Source: Anseranas semipalmata
Taxonomy: Eukaryota > Chordata > Aves > Anseriformes > Anseranatidae
Assembly: GCA_013399115.1 (NCBI GenBank)
Contig: VXAA01000086.1
Span: 981,191-1,045,190 of the forward strand
Length of the DNA: 64,000 bases
Direction: 5' to 3'
Shown: in pieces, positions 1 to 11,371 of the stretch
Layout: every line of letters begins with the position of its first letter
Position numbering within the stretch: the first letter of the stretch is position 1
Notes under the pieces: model-generated
The model's input: only the letters and a program-made list of their open reading frames with translations
What the model was told of the DNA's origin: nothing
The model's database searches: none
Translations under genes and position numbers: made by a program

Positions 1-503
1 ACGCGATAAATGCTAGAAGTGAGCTAAAGCTGAGGAGGATGACAGCAGCTGTATGCGTCTGCTGGCCAGCAGGATGGGGCAAGCTGTGCCTTTCCAGAGC
101 AAAGCAGGAGCTGGGCCAGAGCGCAGGGGCTGCGCATCCCGCAGGCACGTACCGCTGACCGGGACGTGCATCCGCCACATGCACCACTGCCCGAATTGCC
201 CTTGCTGGAAGGGGACAGCAGTGCTGTTACCCAAACTTTAGGTGGTGACAAAATATTTCATGGACACCTCAATGGAGTTATCTTTCCCTTGTCATAGTGA
301 GAGAATGGCTTTAGCTTGTTTTTTTTCCTTTTTAAAAGGGATGGGCTGGCTTGCACATGCCAGAGTGCTGACCACTGTGAGGTGCAGACAACCTAAGGCC
401 CTGGACTTGTGTGCAGACCCCCTCTCATTTGCACAATGACGACCACAAGAACCACCTGCGCGCCCCTTAACAGATGGTCCTTCACCTCCCCTCCCCATTA
501 CAG

Positions 504-753
504 TCCACCAGCGGTTCAAAATGCAATTTCCATGTGGCAGGCGTCCCTGCCAGCCAGCACACAGGGACAGCCGGAGGCTGCAACCAGGGAAGCACGGGGC
601 GGCTGGGGCCGCACTTCGGCTGCCTTCCCCAGCACTGCGCTCGCACCCGTGCTCCCCTCGGCAATGGCAGCAGAAGAGAGAAATTCAACACCGAGAAATG
701 CTAAAACCCAGCCAGAAACACAAGCCAACAGAGCAGGCGGCCAGCAGGGCCGT
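504..753 (+). other. Candidate plus-strand exon
   Basis: A very good acceptor (CACCTCCCCTCCCCATTACAG) precedes 504 and a strong donor (CGT|GTAAGTATG) follows 753. One frame is open through all 250 nt, including PPAVQNAISMWQASLPASTQ and AEERNSTPRNAKTQPETQAN. The region is GC-rich, so open frames are cheap, and the peptide matches no family I know. It could be an exon of a lncRNA or of a gene that extends off the window. Confidence 0.25.
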
Positions 754-3700
754 GTAAGTATGCAATACGTGACAGCGTGCTGCGTTTTATTAAACAGCAA
801 GCACCTCGCAAGAGAGGAACGGTCTCCAAAATGTTAATTTTCCTACAGTTGATTAGCTGTCCAGCATCCAGACTCACATTACCTCTGAGACAGAGCACAC
901 GTGGGAGGGAAACTGGCAGCAACCGCAGCGAGTGAGTGCCAACGTGCGATCGTGAAGCACTCTCACACCACGGTGGGGATCACTGCATTCCTCAGAGAAA
1001 TGCCAGATGCTCCCCCCAAGTGTTCCGCTTCTTTTTTGGGGACGTCGCTGCCTGTTAGTTTTTCAGTTGGACACCCATGCCCCGATTCTTTCGGGCAGGC
1101 TGACAGACACAGACATACCGTCTACCTCCTCCACACTTGCATGCAAGGCTCTCAGGAGCCTCCTGCCTGCAAACACGTCTTTTTTTTTTCTTTATTAAAA
1201 GTGGTGCCTCTTCAAAGCCGTTTTGACATGCATTTTAATGCAGAAAGGCCCCTCTCAGACAACAGCATTTTTATTTTGTTGTTGTTTTTTGCTCGACTCT
1301 GCAGACAGGAGGGGGGGGACAAAGCTGTCCCCGCCTCCCGGAGCACGCGGCTGCTGCACACAAACGTCAGCCTGTTTCTGAGGGCCAGCACGCAACCAAC
1401 GGGAACGATCTTGTTCCCGTAAGTCAACAAACAATGTTTAGAAAGGTCGGTGCTGGGGGAGGATTTCCTAACGCAATACAAGTCATCAGACTTAAAACAC
1501 ATGTCTACTCTGGTAAAATTAATACAGCAACAAGGCTGTGCTGGAAAACAGATACAGGAAAACAAGAACTTTCTCCTGATGACTTCATCGCACATGGGTC
1601 AGCTGCAAATCAAGGGCAGCATTGGTTGGGAACGGGAAGCTCTGGAGATTTCATGGAGAACTTGAAAGCAAACTTGTAGAGTTGGGTAACAAAAACATTT
1701 TCCTTCTAAGAAAAAAAAAGAACATTTTCCCAGCATTGTATCATGAGAGCATCACTCATGGGGCAAATGTTGCAACCTGTATCAGCAAGGAACGAGCCTC
1801 GCCTGAGCCACTGCAGAGTTTGTTCCACCCCTCTGGCTGCGTGGGCAACACAGTAACAGGTGGACAACATTACCGCTCCCACACACCACATTCACCCATG
1901 TATTTTACCCAGACAATATTAGTGTTGGTCAAAAAACAACGTTAACACTTTTAGATATGAAAAAAAATAATAATAATAATAAAAAAAAAGACAAGAAGTC
2001 ACATGCTTGTCTAACGAAGCTAGCTGAAGGCCATGTTAGCAATGGAAGTTTGCCCCTGCCCGTACAGCAGGCAGGGAGGGACGGATCCCCCAGCCAGGGT
2101 CCGGCTGCCCCAGCAGGCACCCAGGCTGCATCTCCTCAGATGCACTTCCGAAAAAGACATCTAGAAAATTAAATTGTGGACCTTTTTTCCATGTTCTCAA
2201 CATAAATATCAAAATAAAAACTGATCCAGTTGTCTGGAAGCCTGAGTGATCTGCTAGAGTCCAAGAGGAAATTCTAGGGAATATTCATGGCTCTTGGCAG
2301 TGCAGTCCTGGACCAGATGGACCTTGACCTACCCCGTTGTGGCTGTTCCCAGGTATGCCATCATCTGCTTCCACCAAACAGGGCTTTACAAATCGCCTTT
2401 TCCAATTTTTATTTATTTTTTTTATTTTGACTTGAGTACTTCGCATGCAAATGCAGTACTTGTGCAGCACACTGAAGTTATGAAACCTTTAATCCTTTTT
2501 CCATTGCTTGGGGAGCACGATAGATGTTTCTCATTTATTACCTCTCTACAACTTCAAGACCTCTAAAGATGAACCATCAGCTAACCTCACAATTTTAATA
2601 AATAAGTAGCATGTTGTAGAAACCTGCATTAAAATCCCACTATCACAGGTACATGCAAAAAACACTTTTCTGTGGTAAAAAAAAAAAAAAAAAAAAGGGG
2701 GGGAAGAAAAAACACACACATGCTTAACTCCTACAATCAGCTTTCGCCAAAACATTTAATCTACCTTAAGCTTTAGCACAAACAGGAGATGTACTAAATC
2801 TCCTATTTCCAGTACCGCATTTGATTCAATGCCAACTCCCTATGACTTACTAAAAAACAACTTCCCCCAAACTACAGTTATTTAGAATATGACAATCGGA
2901 GAAATAAAACATCAATTACGGACTCCCTAACTGCATCTCAAGTCTTCTACCTTCCTTCCTGAAATTACATGAATCATATGATCAGAGAAAAACATCGAAA
3001 CAGAAGGTACTGCAATTCCACAAACCACGTAAAATAGCTATTTGTTATTGAAATGTCTAAACTACCAAAATGTTTCACTTATTTTCTTCTCTTCAGTAAA
3101 AACGTAAGAGAGCAATAGCCAAAGTACTTCAGTGTTGACTATGGAATTCTGAGGAAGGAAGAAAGTTTAATAAGCAATAGGTAATTTTCTCAGACTTCAC
3201 TAGCTATAAGGCCTCTAAACATGACATTTTTATGTAGTCTTGTAAAAGCCTGTTTTACATTCTTTAATATGTGTGGCTGTATTGAGCTAATGAAGTTGCT
3301 CATTTCAGCCAGAACGATGTTGTTTTGTGAGGCTATTTCCCAGCCAGCTTCCAGGCCCTTACGAAATACAGCTGCTTCACGATTCCTGAGGAGTCCAAAC
3401 AGCGCCTCTGGGCACCTCCAAGCCCAGGGGCAGATTTTACACCACAATTCACAGGTCCCTGTCCTCAGACAAAGCTTCAGCGAGAAATAAGGCTATTGTA
3501 TGAACAACTTACTGAGTGCAAGGTATTTGTGCCCCTCGTTGACACCAGAAACTCCTTAACCTCCCACGTACCACTCTCACAGCACAGCAGAAGCTCGCCT
3601 TTTCTCCTTGCACCAAGCACACCACCTGTGAAGTCCCAGCACACTTTTCTACAGCTGCAATAGCAGATTCATGTCAGGTGTGCCAGCCCCATAGCTACCT

Positions 3701-5389
3701 GAAAGAACACTTTTTATTTCCACGAGCTGACAGTAAAGCTTGAGAAACAGAGAAGAAAACGCTGTTTCTATTTGAACATATTCATTATTCAGCAATGCAA
3801 TCAACCAACAACTCTTAAAAAAAATCCTCAATGTTTAAAACTAAGTCACTTGTGAATCGTTTAATTTGTGCTTCTTAGCAGTTAAGGATATCACTCCAAA
3901 GCCCTTATTATTAAGTAGCTAGTCACCACAAGGCCAAAAAGCTGACATTTCCTCATACTAATCCGACTGCTGGAATGACAATTCCAAATGTCAGATCTAC
4001 AGAGATTGCTTATAAAGTTGTGAAGAGACAGTAAAGTTTTATTCTTTTAAATGGGTTAGGCAAATTACAAGAATACAGAAGGGTATAGATAAGGCACGAC
4101 GTAAAAGAGCTAACCTAGAAGATTCCATAAAAAAAAATTTCTACCAGCTCTGACAAAATCAAAATTGTAGCAGAAAAAAAGTGAGTTCTTTTTCTAGCAC
4201 AATTAGACATTATTTTAACATTTTGATAGCAAGTACAGATGACAGCAATTATCTGAATGATGTACTCAGATATCCAAGTTTGATTTGTCCCAGAAACAAC
4301 AGGGCACAGAAAGATTTTGAAGCTTCTGGATGTTTTGCAGAGTTTACAGAATGCCAAAAGGCCTTTTTGTTCATGCAGGTTGATGGAAAGCCACAATTCT
4401 GATATTTTGCCCTGGAAACAAAGTCATAAAAGGCCAAAAGCGAGGAAAACCTCAAAACGCCATTAGAAGTTTTGCTACATTTTTGCGGTGCCTTTGGAAT
4501 CCCCTTCTCAGCATTTGCTGCTCTCCCCTCAGCTCCGGCAGCGCGCTCTGTTCCGCCAGCCCGGCTCACCCCGTCTTTCGGAGCGGTGCGCACCGTGGAA
4601 GTAACGTCCTCCCTGCTTGCCAATCTCTCCATCTGCTGCCACAGCAGGGGTGTTGGGAAAGCTCTGCTTAGATGTCACGCTGCCTGTTGCTGGAAATTTT
4701 TGCCATCTGCTATTGCTTTTACCCCCATACTTCACAAAAGTACCAGAGTCGAATTGGAAAGCACTTCCTTTATCAGATGTTTAAAAATATTGTTAATTTG
4801 AATCACGAACGCTTTTCGATTGCTCTTGTATTCACACAGACATAACAAAGAGGCACAAACTGAGGAATTAAGATGTAAGGTCAGATTGCATAGATGTTGA
4901 ATAACCAAATACATTTAACTTCCTACCCCAAAGCTACTTCTTACAACAAGCTTCTGTATTTTATTTTATTAACTGTGATTTGGATGACTCTCCACTTGTA
5001 TGAATAATAAATGATTATCTCCCCAAACCAAGCCCAAAGTTCATCACACAACTTATTGCACTTAAGGCAGCTTAAAGTCTTGCAGTGTCACACAGGGAAG
5101 CACACCATCTCTGCTCACACAGCACCCAGAGCTGGAGATGGAGCACACAGCCACACAGGGACCCTCCTCAGGGCTGCTACCATTTGATGTCATGTAACTG
5201 CTTACACCTACACCTGACAAACCAGGCCCTGATGAGGTTAGATATGCAATTAGAAATACCCCTAGCTACAACACAGCATTTTAAAACAAGTTAAAAAGTA
5301 TTTGGAGACTAAAGCATCCTCTACAGTCCTTCTGTGGCCCAAATACAGGCATCTACACTCAACCACACAGCCAGAGCTCAAGGCATGAA
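754..5389. other. Intergenic sequence, no gene recognised
   Basis: This is mixed-composition sequence without supported exons. A (A)20 run lies at 2677-2696. A small GC-rich patch at about 4500-4640 produces overlapping ORFs on both strands that I do not believe. No tRNA, rRNA or transposon hallmark was seen. Confidence 0.5.
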
Positions 5390-5578
5390 GGACCCCCCCC
5401 CCAGCACATGGACGACACATCGCCTACAGGGACAGCGAGTCCCCGCTCCCGCCGCGAAGCGCCCCGTTGGGTGTGCAAGGGAGAGCAAAGAAAGGGCTCG
5501 TGCTGCCCCGATGCAGCTGAGCCACACGCAGTTTTGAGAACAGTTTGTTTCTTTTACAGGATTTTTGAGAGGACTTAC

Positions 5579-6210
5579 CTTTGTGGGCTGCTCCCGGCAC
5601 GCTGCTCCTCCCACCTCTGCTCACCAGGGCCGGCATCCCTTATTTCATGGCAACTGAGGCAGGAGCTTGAGGTAACAGATGCACGTGCTTCCTCACACAG
5701 CTCGCAGCCCCGCATCATAGTGCCCAGGAGCCCCATCCCTCCCCACCCTGCCACTGCCTGGGGAAGGGCGGGCCCAGGACAGCTGATCACCAGCAATGCT
5801 CCCCACCTGGAGCTGAGTCATCCATCAGCAGCCCCTCCAGGTGTACCTCATTACCCACAAAACCCTTTGCACCCAAACAGGTCCCCACAGCTGGGAAATC
5901 CTTACCTTGGTGCGTTACACGAGCATGGCCGGCCTCAGCTGGGCAGGCTGCGGGCACAGAGGCGAGAGGGAGGGATGGCTGCAGGCGCCATCTCTGTTCA
6001 GTTGAAGACAGCAAAGCAGCAGCGGTGCTGGGGTTCACCACAGGGCCTCCTCCAGCTGGGCCAGAGCTGGCCAGGGCTGCTCCCGAAAGCACCCCACACG
6101 GAGCAGGAGAGGGAGCACGAGGGCTGAGGAAGGATCTGAGCCCCGTGCTGGGGGCCCAGGTGCTGAGGGGCTCTGTGAGGAGAGGGCGGGGCCACGCCCA
6201 GCAGGGTCCC
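5579..6210 (-). ncRNA. Candidate spliced transcript starting beside the heat-shock element
   Basis: On the minus strand a possible first exon runs from near 6210 to the donor CCAAG|GTAAG at 5906. A strong acceptor (CCCGCCCTTCCCCAG|G) opens a second exon at 5757, which ends at the near-perfect donor AAAG|GTAAGT at 5579. A reading frame from the ATG at 6215 continues across the junction and stops early in exon 2 (about 125 residues). The composition is low in information and unlike any family I know, so I favour a non-coding transcript. The model is inferred from signals only. Confidence 0.3.
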
Positions 6211-6252
6211 GCCACTTCTGGAACGTTCCAGAAGGTTCTGGCGGCCCCGCCC
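6184..6252. promoter_or_regulatory. GC boxes flanking the heat-shock element
   Basis: GGGCGGGG at 6184-6191, followed by CCACGCCC at 6192-6199, and CCCCGCCC at 6245-6252 are Sp1/KLF-type boxes. They bracket the heat-shock element symmetrically. Together with the surrounding GC-rich 5400-6300 sequence they look like a TATA-less promoter core. Confidence 0.55.
6216..6238. promoter_or_regulatory. Perfect five-unit heat-shock element
   Basis: Five contiguous inverted pentamers fit nTTCnnGAAnnTTCnnGAAnnTTC exactly: TTC 6216, GAA 6221, TTC 6226, GAA 6231 and TTC 6236. The first 18 bases (6216-6233) are a perfect palindrome. HSF trimers bind such arrays (family knowledge), and a perfect 5-unit array is very unlikely by chance in 64 kb. 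Which strand it drives is unclear, because there is no TATA box on either side. Confidence 0.75.
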
Positions 6253-6299
6253 TGAGGGCACAGCTGAGCCCCTCAGCGGGGCTGGTGGGGCCTCAGGGG

Positions 6300-9200
6300 A
6301 AACTGATTGAAGAAAGGCCAAAAACACCACATGGCAGCGAGGAGTGAGGAAAAAAAGTGTGAAAGACTACTTTTTAGAAGGGATTGTCAGGTCTAGAAGT
6401 CTGGAGAACTCGGCTTCAAAAAAAGGTGTTGCATGTAAGATCACAGCACACACAGACGGAAGGAAGCATTGCTCTATCATGCTTTTTTTCTCTGCTTGAA
6501 CAGAAAATGACTTTCACTAGATTGAAGCAATGGGAAAAGCTGACCTGGTGAAGAGTTAGAGGTCAAGCAAGAAAGCTTTCAACATCTTTTTGATATTTCC
6601 ACACCCTCCCCCCCAACGTTGAGAAGCATGAAAACATACCGGAATGTTTATTGGAAAATGATTTGCCTTCAGAAGCCATAAATAACTTCATTTGTCTGCT
6701 GCCAAATTTTGTGAGCTTGGAAAATTTCAGTTAGATAAAAAGTGCTTTAAGATGAAACACTGAACTGTTACTGATTTTGGGAAGGGAGGTGAAAGGAACA
6801 GAGTCTTGGTCACAGAGATGCTGTGTCACAGCATTCTGGGTTTTTATGTATACATACAGCCTCTGAAGTGTACATCAAGTTTCACTTAAGCCCAATGTAG
6901 ACCAAGGGTACAATGCCTCCACAGTACTCAATTTCTAGTCCAGCCTTAAAAAAAAAAAAGTTTTTTCATACAGTACATGATTTAATGCCCGTTTTACCCC
7001 AGATAATATAAACATTAAAAAAATAAACACTTGAAAGTGATGTGACAAACAGAAGCAGACATAAACTGTCTTGAAGCTTACAAATTCATCACAGAATGAT
7101 TAAGCAGAGAGAATGTTTGAAAATGTTGGGTTTTGAAGTTTTCAGCAGACCAACACATCTGTTCAGTCCAGAGACTCTCTCTTCTCCCAACATGTTTACA
7201 CAGCAAGACAATGCACTAGGAACTAGATCATAAGCAATCCTGTTTTCAGTGTTTCATCATCCTGTCTCTGCAGCAGCTCCAGGAAAGAATAACCACATAT
7301 TAACATGCAACTGAAGAACACGGATGCATTGGTCTTAGTAGTAATGTTACAGAGAGATGGGAAGCAAGGAAGAAATGTGGCATTGTACTCCAATAATTAA
7401 TGTTAAAGAGTAAGTGGGTGGACATTAAAGAATCCTTCTATGAATAATTATGTATTTATTACTGGTTACAGGAGGTGCCCTGTGGAGTCACTTTGCATAA
7501 TCATTTTTAAACTGTAATAAGAACACCATGTAAAGGACAGATGCTCTTTTTTTATGAATGTATTAAAAAAAAAAAAAAAAACAAGAAAATGAACGCTTCC
7601 TTAACTTAGTCTTCATTCACAACCACCCATCTGAAGAAACAATGCCCTCATCTAAAATGGCCTTGTAATCACGGTGTACTGTTTATGTTGTGCTTACAAG
7701 TTACACTTCTGAGTGTAACTTGTGTCTTCTCAGTGTCTTACTTGTAAGTAACTTCTCAGTGTCACTTGTGCCCAGTGATCACCACCAGCACCTGTGCCTT
7801 CACTGCCATAGTTAGTAGAGTGGTGAAGTCCATACAAAGAGCAAAAGAATACAGTTCTGCCTGAAAATTTGAAATGCCTCAAAACTTCCCAATGGTAGTC
7901 ATCTGAAACTTTACTGCTCCCCAGAAGAAAGCAGAAACTAGGGCCAAGTATGGGAGAGCCAAGATCTAGGTGAGGTGAGCAGACAAGACCACAAGACCAG
8001 CAGCCAAGAAAGCCAGTAGTGCCAGAAGTATTATTTCCAGTCTGCAGTCATGACTTTTAAATCCCTTCAAAAAAAAAAGAAAAAAAAAAGAAAAAAATCC
8101 TTCAAGGCTCTCATCCACACTAGTGGTTCTGGATAGTCTCCACATTAATCACTCGTAGGAAAAGAAGTCAATGTTGTGCTTGTGCAAGCAAAAAGCTCAC
8201 GAAACTGCATGTAAAATTTTAAAAAATAGCTCTTTCTAGCATTTGGAGTCCAAAAGGACGATGGAAAAAAAGCACTGAGTCAACAATGGAGCATCTGCAA
8301 CCACTTTCAGTGAAGATGGAAGATAAACCAGTGCTGGAGGCACACTCGGGAGGAGCCTTCTTACATGATAGATGCCTTCAGTATTCCAGCTTCCTGGCTA
8401 TTGTCACCATTTGGTGGAAGAAGGAACACTGCTAGGACAAAGATAATTTTAATATAGTTGCACAAAAATATCTATTGGCCCACAGAGACTAGTTAGCTAA
8501 TTGTCTCCCATCCAGCTTCCAAGCAAGATTCAAATTTGTCAACAATTTAGGGCCACTTACTGTGTTATCTTTGTACTGATTTCTAGATGCTAGACTACAT
8601 ACAAAATATTTTTCAGTACAAAAAGAATCAACATTTTTAATACTGAACTGTCATCCAGGCTGTCTCAGAGTAAGAATCTTTTTAGTACCTGCAATAGCAA
8701 CTTTAAACTGAGGTGAGCTTAGGAATGAAAATAGAGGCTTACTCTTGAGAAACCAAAAACCGCTGTATTGCATGGTGGAAAAAGATTCCTGCTAAGTGAA
8801 CAGATTGTGAATATTTTGCTGAATCTGAACATTAAATTTCATTTACTTTGAAATGGATTCATTCTCAGATCCCCTCTTCTTTTCTTGTAGTGTATTCACA
8901 TTACATACAGCAAGATTTACTCTCATGCTGGTTAACACTGAAGGTTTCTTTTTTCTCAAAAATACTACATCTTTTCCACTACTTTTCTATATGGTCTGTA
9001 TACAGCTTGAGACTGTATTTTCCTTGGATGCTTTGATTTTAGGAACCATAACTTTGTGCCATGTCCATTTCAGGCCTCTTCAAATCTTTTCTCCTTCTCA
9101 GATGACAAAGTGATTTTTATCATAACAAAAGACTATAACAATATCCATATCAGTTCATGGTCCTTGGGTTATTATACTAGTGTAACATTATTTCTCAAAA

Positions 9201-10200
9201 CATTCATCGCCCATTATTAGAAATGACAAATTTTTAGTTCATTATATAATTGTTTTCTTTTTTTTTTCATATTATGTTTTGATTTTTCCATCTGTTAGTT
9301 TCCATTAAGTTGCAACACAGTTTTGGCACAAACTAGGTAATTTCCATCACAATGTATTCATCTTTTTTCATGTTTTGGTCAAACATCTGGAACTGCTCTG
9401 CATCTCTCAGTAGAGCAAATATCGCCCAAATCTTACTCCTTAGAAAAGTGGAGAAACTTCACACTAGATGATGCTTTGACTAGCATATAAGGTTCTGCAT
9501 CTTCGTAACCAAGTATCTTCATTTCCCAGCATAATTCAGATCTACTCTAATTCGATTCAGCGAAATTAAATTCATAGAATACTTCTGATAATTACAGCCC
9601 AAGATATTCTAAAGAGTACCTGGAGTAACAAAACAATACAACGTAAATATACGTACATTCAATTCCAAGAATTGAAGAGTATTTTTTGGACTACTTTAAG
9701 AAACTTAGTGTTTGCAAACATTTTTTTCTTCAAGGCTGAAAACTTGCTTTTTTATGAAAAGTTACGAGTTACTTGTTTTTGCTTATAGTTCTTTTGCTGT
9801 TGAACCTTATTACAGTAAGTAGTTTGTTAACATCTGAGTGTGTTCTTTAATAGTTTACTTTTTTCAAAGTGAGGAAAAATTCATTTAATTAAAAATCATT
9901 GGCTCCTCCTAATATCTGTGTTGATATTCAAAGTTGGCAAAGACTGTTCTACTTTATTTTGATTTCTCAAATTTGCTTTGTTGATTTTATGAAATCATGT
10001 AAAATATTAAAGCCAGGAATGCTATTAACAGAAACTTCAGTATGTCTGTAGGAAACAGGAGACAAAGATAAAACAATTTTCCTCAATACAGTGGTAAATC
10101 AGGATGTCCAAAAAGCCACTTCAACTTTCGGGATTTATTTTTCAGATGCAGAAGTGTCCCAGATAGTATCTCAAGCCAAAATAAAAATAAAGGAAGTTTA
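6300..10200. other. Intergenic AT-rich sequence, no gene recognised
   Basis: No exon is supported on either strand. A short plus-strand ORF with a good Kozak context (ATG at 6331, 21 codons) follows the heat-shock element, but nothing supports it further. A-rich simple stretches occur at about 7562-7580 and 8070-8097, and a 12-bp-stem inverted repeat at 7696-7723. Confidence 0.5.
7696..7723. repeat. Short perfect inverted repeat (hairpin)
   Basis: A twelve-base stem, ACAAGTTACACT, pairs with AGTGTAACTTGT around a 4-nt loop (TCTG). Degenerate copies of an ACTTCTCAGTGT unit continue to about 7765, so the hairpin may have arisen from local duplication. Confidence 0.6.
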
Positions 10201-10518
10201 TACCAAGAGCACGAGTTTATTAGCAGTAGGGTCTGTGACATAACATATAAGACACAGGAAAAATGACCATTGGACTAGGAAAAAAGAAAAACAAAGCTTG
10301 GTTTCTGCAATGCCCACGGAAACCTTCGTTTAAACGGGGGCAGATTTAATAAGGGAAAAATATTTATCCTCCCAAAAGCCGTAAAATCCATTAATGCTGC
10401 AACATACTGAAGATGAAGAACAAACGTGGATACTTCTTAAGCAGGGTTTCCTACTATGCCCCATACTTACAAGCAACCACCATGACTTTTTAAACAGAAA
10501 ATTTCTTTCTGAACAGAT

Positions 10519-10569
10519 TTATGTTCGTTCTTCTTTACTTTTGTAAGTTGCGGTTAAAAGAGCTTTGAG
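10519..10569 (-). CDS. Candidate terminal coding exon of an unrecognised gene
   Basis: A good minus-strand acceptor (CCTCCTCTGGGTACAG, preceded by a T-rich stretch) is followed by an in-phase open frame, LKALLTATYKSKEERT, and a TAA stop at 10521-10519. It joins in phase 0 to the donor of the 10860-11187 exon across a 290-nt intron. AATAAA hexamers on the same strand at about 10216-10221 and 10134-10139 could end the transcript. I do not recognise the protein. The short length means it could be chance. Confidence 0.35.
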   Translation of the reverse strand, partial: LKALLTATYKSKEERT

Positions 10570-10859
10570 CTGTACCCAGAGGAGGACAAAAGACAAAATA
10601 CGTGTAAGCACTAATCTACAACTTTATCAGCAATTAATTTTACCCCTGAATTGCTAAGTCCACTCCAGAACTACTAAGCAACATTTAGTGCAGTGGAAAG
10701 TGTAGTCTTCAACAGGATTAGTACCAGAAGCCAGACCTGGGTCTGCTGTCCAGACCCGGACTCATACCACATGTAAGCACCTTCCGCTTATGGAAAGTAA
10801 AATGAAGCAACGGGTGTGTAACTTCAGGCTCGTGGTTTGTCAGACATGGTAAACAGTAC

Positions 10860-11187
10860 CTGAATTGCCTGCAGCTCAGTGGGTCCTGCATTTAGGGACT
10901 CTTGGGGTGCATCCATCTGAAAAGCATCTTTTCTTTCTCTACCAGATACTGAATGAGTCATTTTAAGTAGGTGCCTTCTCCGGCTACTCAGGACTGCTTC
11001 CTCCCTCTGCCAGCTTTCAAAGCCTACGCACATTGATTTCCTGTTGGTTTTGTATCTGACTGACATCTTTCTAATATCCTCGTTGTAGCTATCAGTTTCA
11101 TCTTGCTGTTTGTTGGAACAACTGCTTGACTGGTTAGTGGCATGTCCATAAGACTTCTTTTTGTACTTGTCTTGAAAAACTTGTTCC
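10860..11187 (-). CDS. Candidate internal coding exon of an unrecognised gene
   Basis: This stretch is 328 nt with 109 full codons open. The acceptor is ATTTTATTTTCAAAG|G and the donor is CAG|GTACTG, which is weak at +5. The peptide is hydrophilic and charged, including EQVFQDKYKKKSYGHATNQS, RKMSVRYKTNRKSMCVGFES and RRRHLLKMTHSVSGRERK. The stop-to-stop frame is about 142 codons in AT-rich DNA. No known domain is visible and I cannot name a family. The Lys/Arg/Ser/Gln-rich composition suggests a disordered or cytoplasmic tail. Confidence 0.45.
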
Positions 11188-11305
11188 CTTTGAAAATAAA
11201 ATATTTCAATAATGAAACTATTAGACTCCCAAGCAAACCAGCTATAAGCCTTTCATAAAATAGAAGAAAAGAAAATGTCAATGAACTGACAGTATAACAA
11301 CCTAC

Positions 11306-11371
11306 CTGTTTTCTAGACTCGCAAGATTAATACATTGTATGGAAATTTTTATGACATTAAATGCTATCATC
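11306..11371 (-). CDS. Candidate upstream coding exon of the same unrecognised gene (5' end unresolved)
   Basis: A minus-strand open frame encoding MIAFNVIKISIQCINLASLE-N ends in AG|GTAGGT at 11306. This leaves two bases (AG) that the next exon's leading G completes to Arg, so the phases match across a 118-nt intron. The frame stays open upstream to a TAG near 11430, and the acceptor could be any of several AGs there. The start given is the in-frame Met, chosen only as a marker. The exon is tentative. Confidence 0.25.

Larger units (their letters stand above)
5390..6290. other. GC-rich, CpG-containing island
   Basis: This stretch is clearly richer in G+C and CpG than the AT-rich flanks. It contains the heat-shock element, GC boxes and several strong splice-like signals on both strands, including a plus-strand acceptor TTTCTTTTACAG at 5558-5559. 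It also carries the longest ORF of the window (5408-6127, plus), which I regard as a by-product of high GC. By eye, CpG density is borderline for a formal CpG island. Confidence 0.5.

Noticed and set aside
4249..4632. 127-codon minus-strand ORF
   Set aside because: It starts in a small GC-rich patch and runs into AT-rich sequence. No family resemblance and no consistent splice sites.
5408..6127. 239-codon plus-strand ORF, longest in the window
   Set aside because: It lies in GC-rich sequence where stops are rare, has Pro/Ser/Arg/His-rich low-information composition, no recognisable motif, and overlaps better splice evidence on the other strand.
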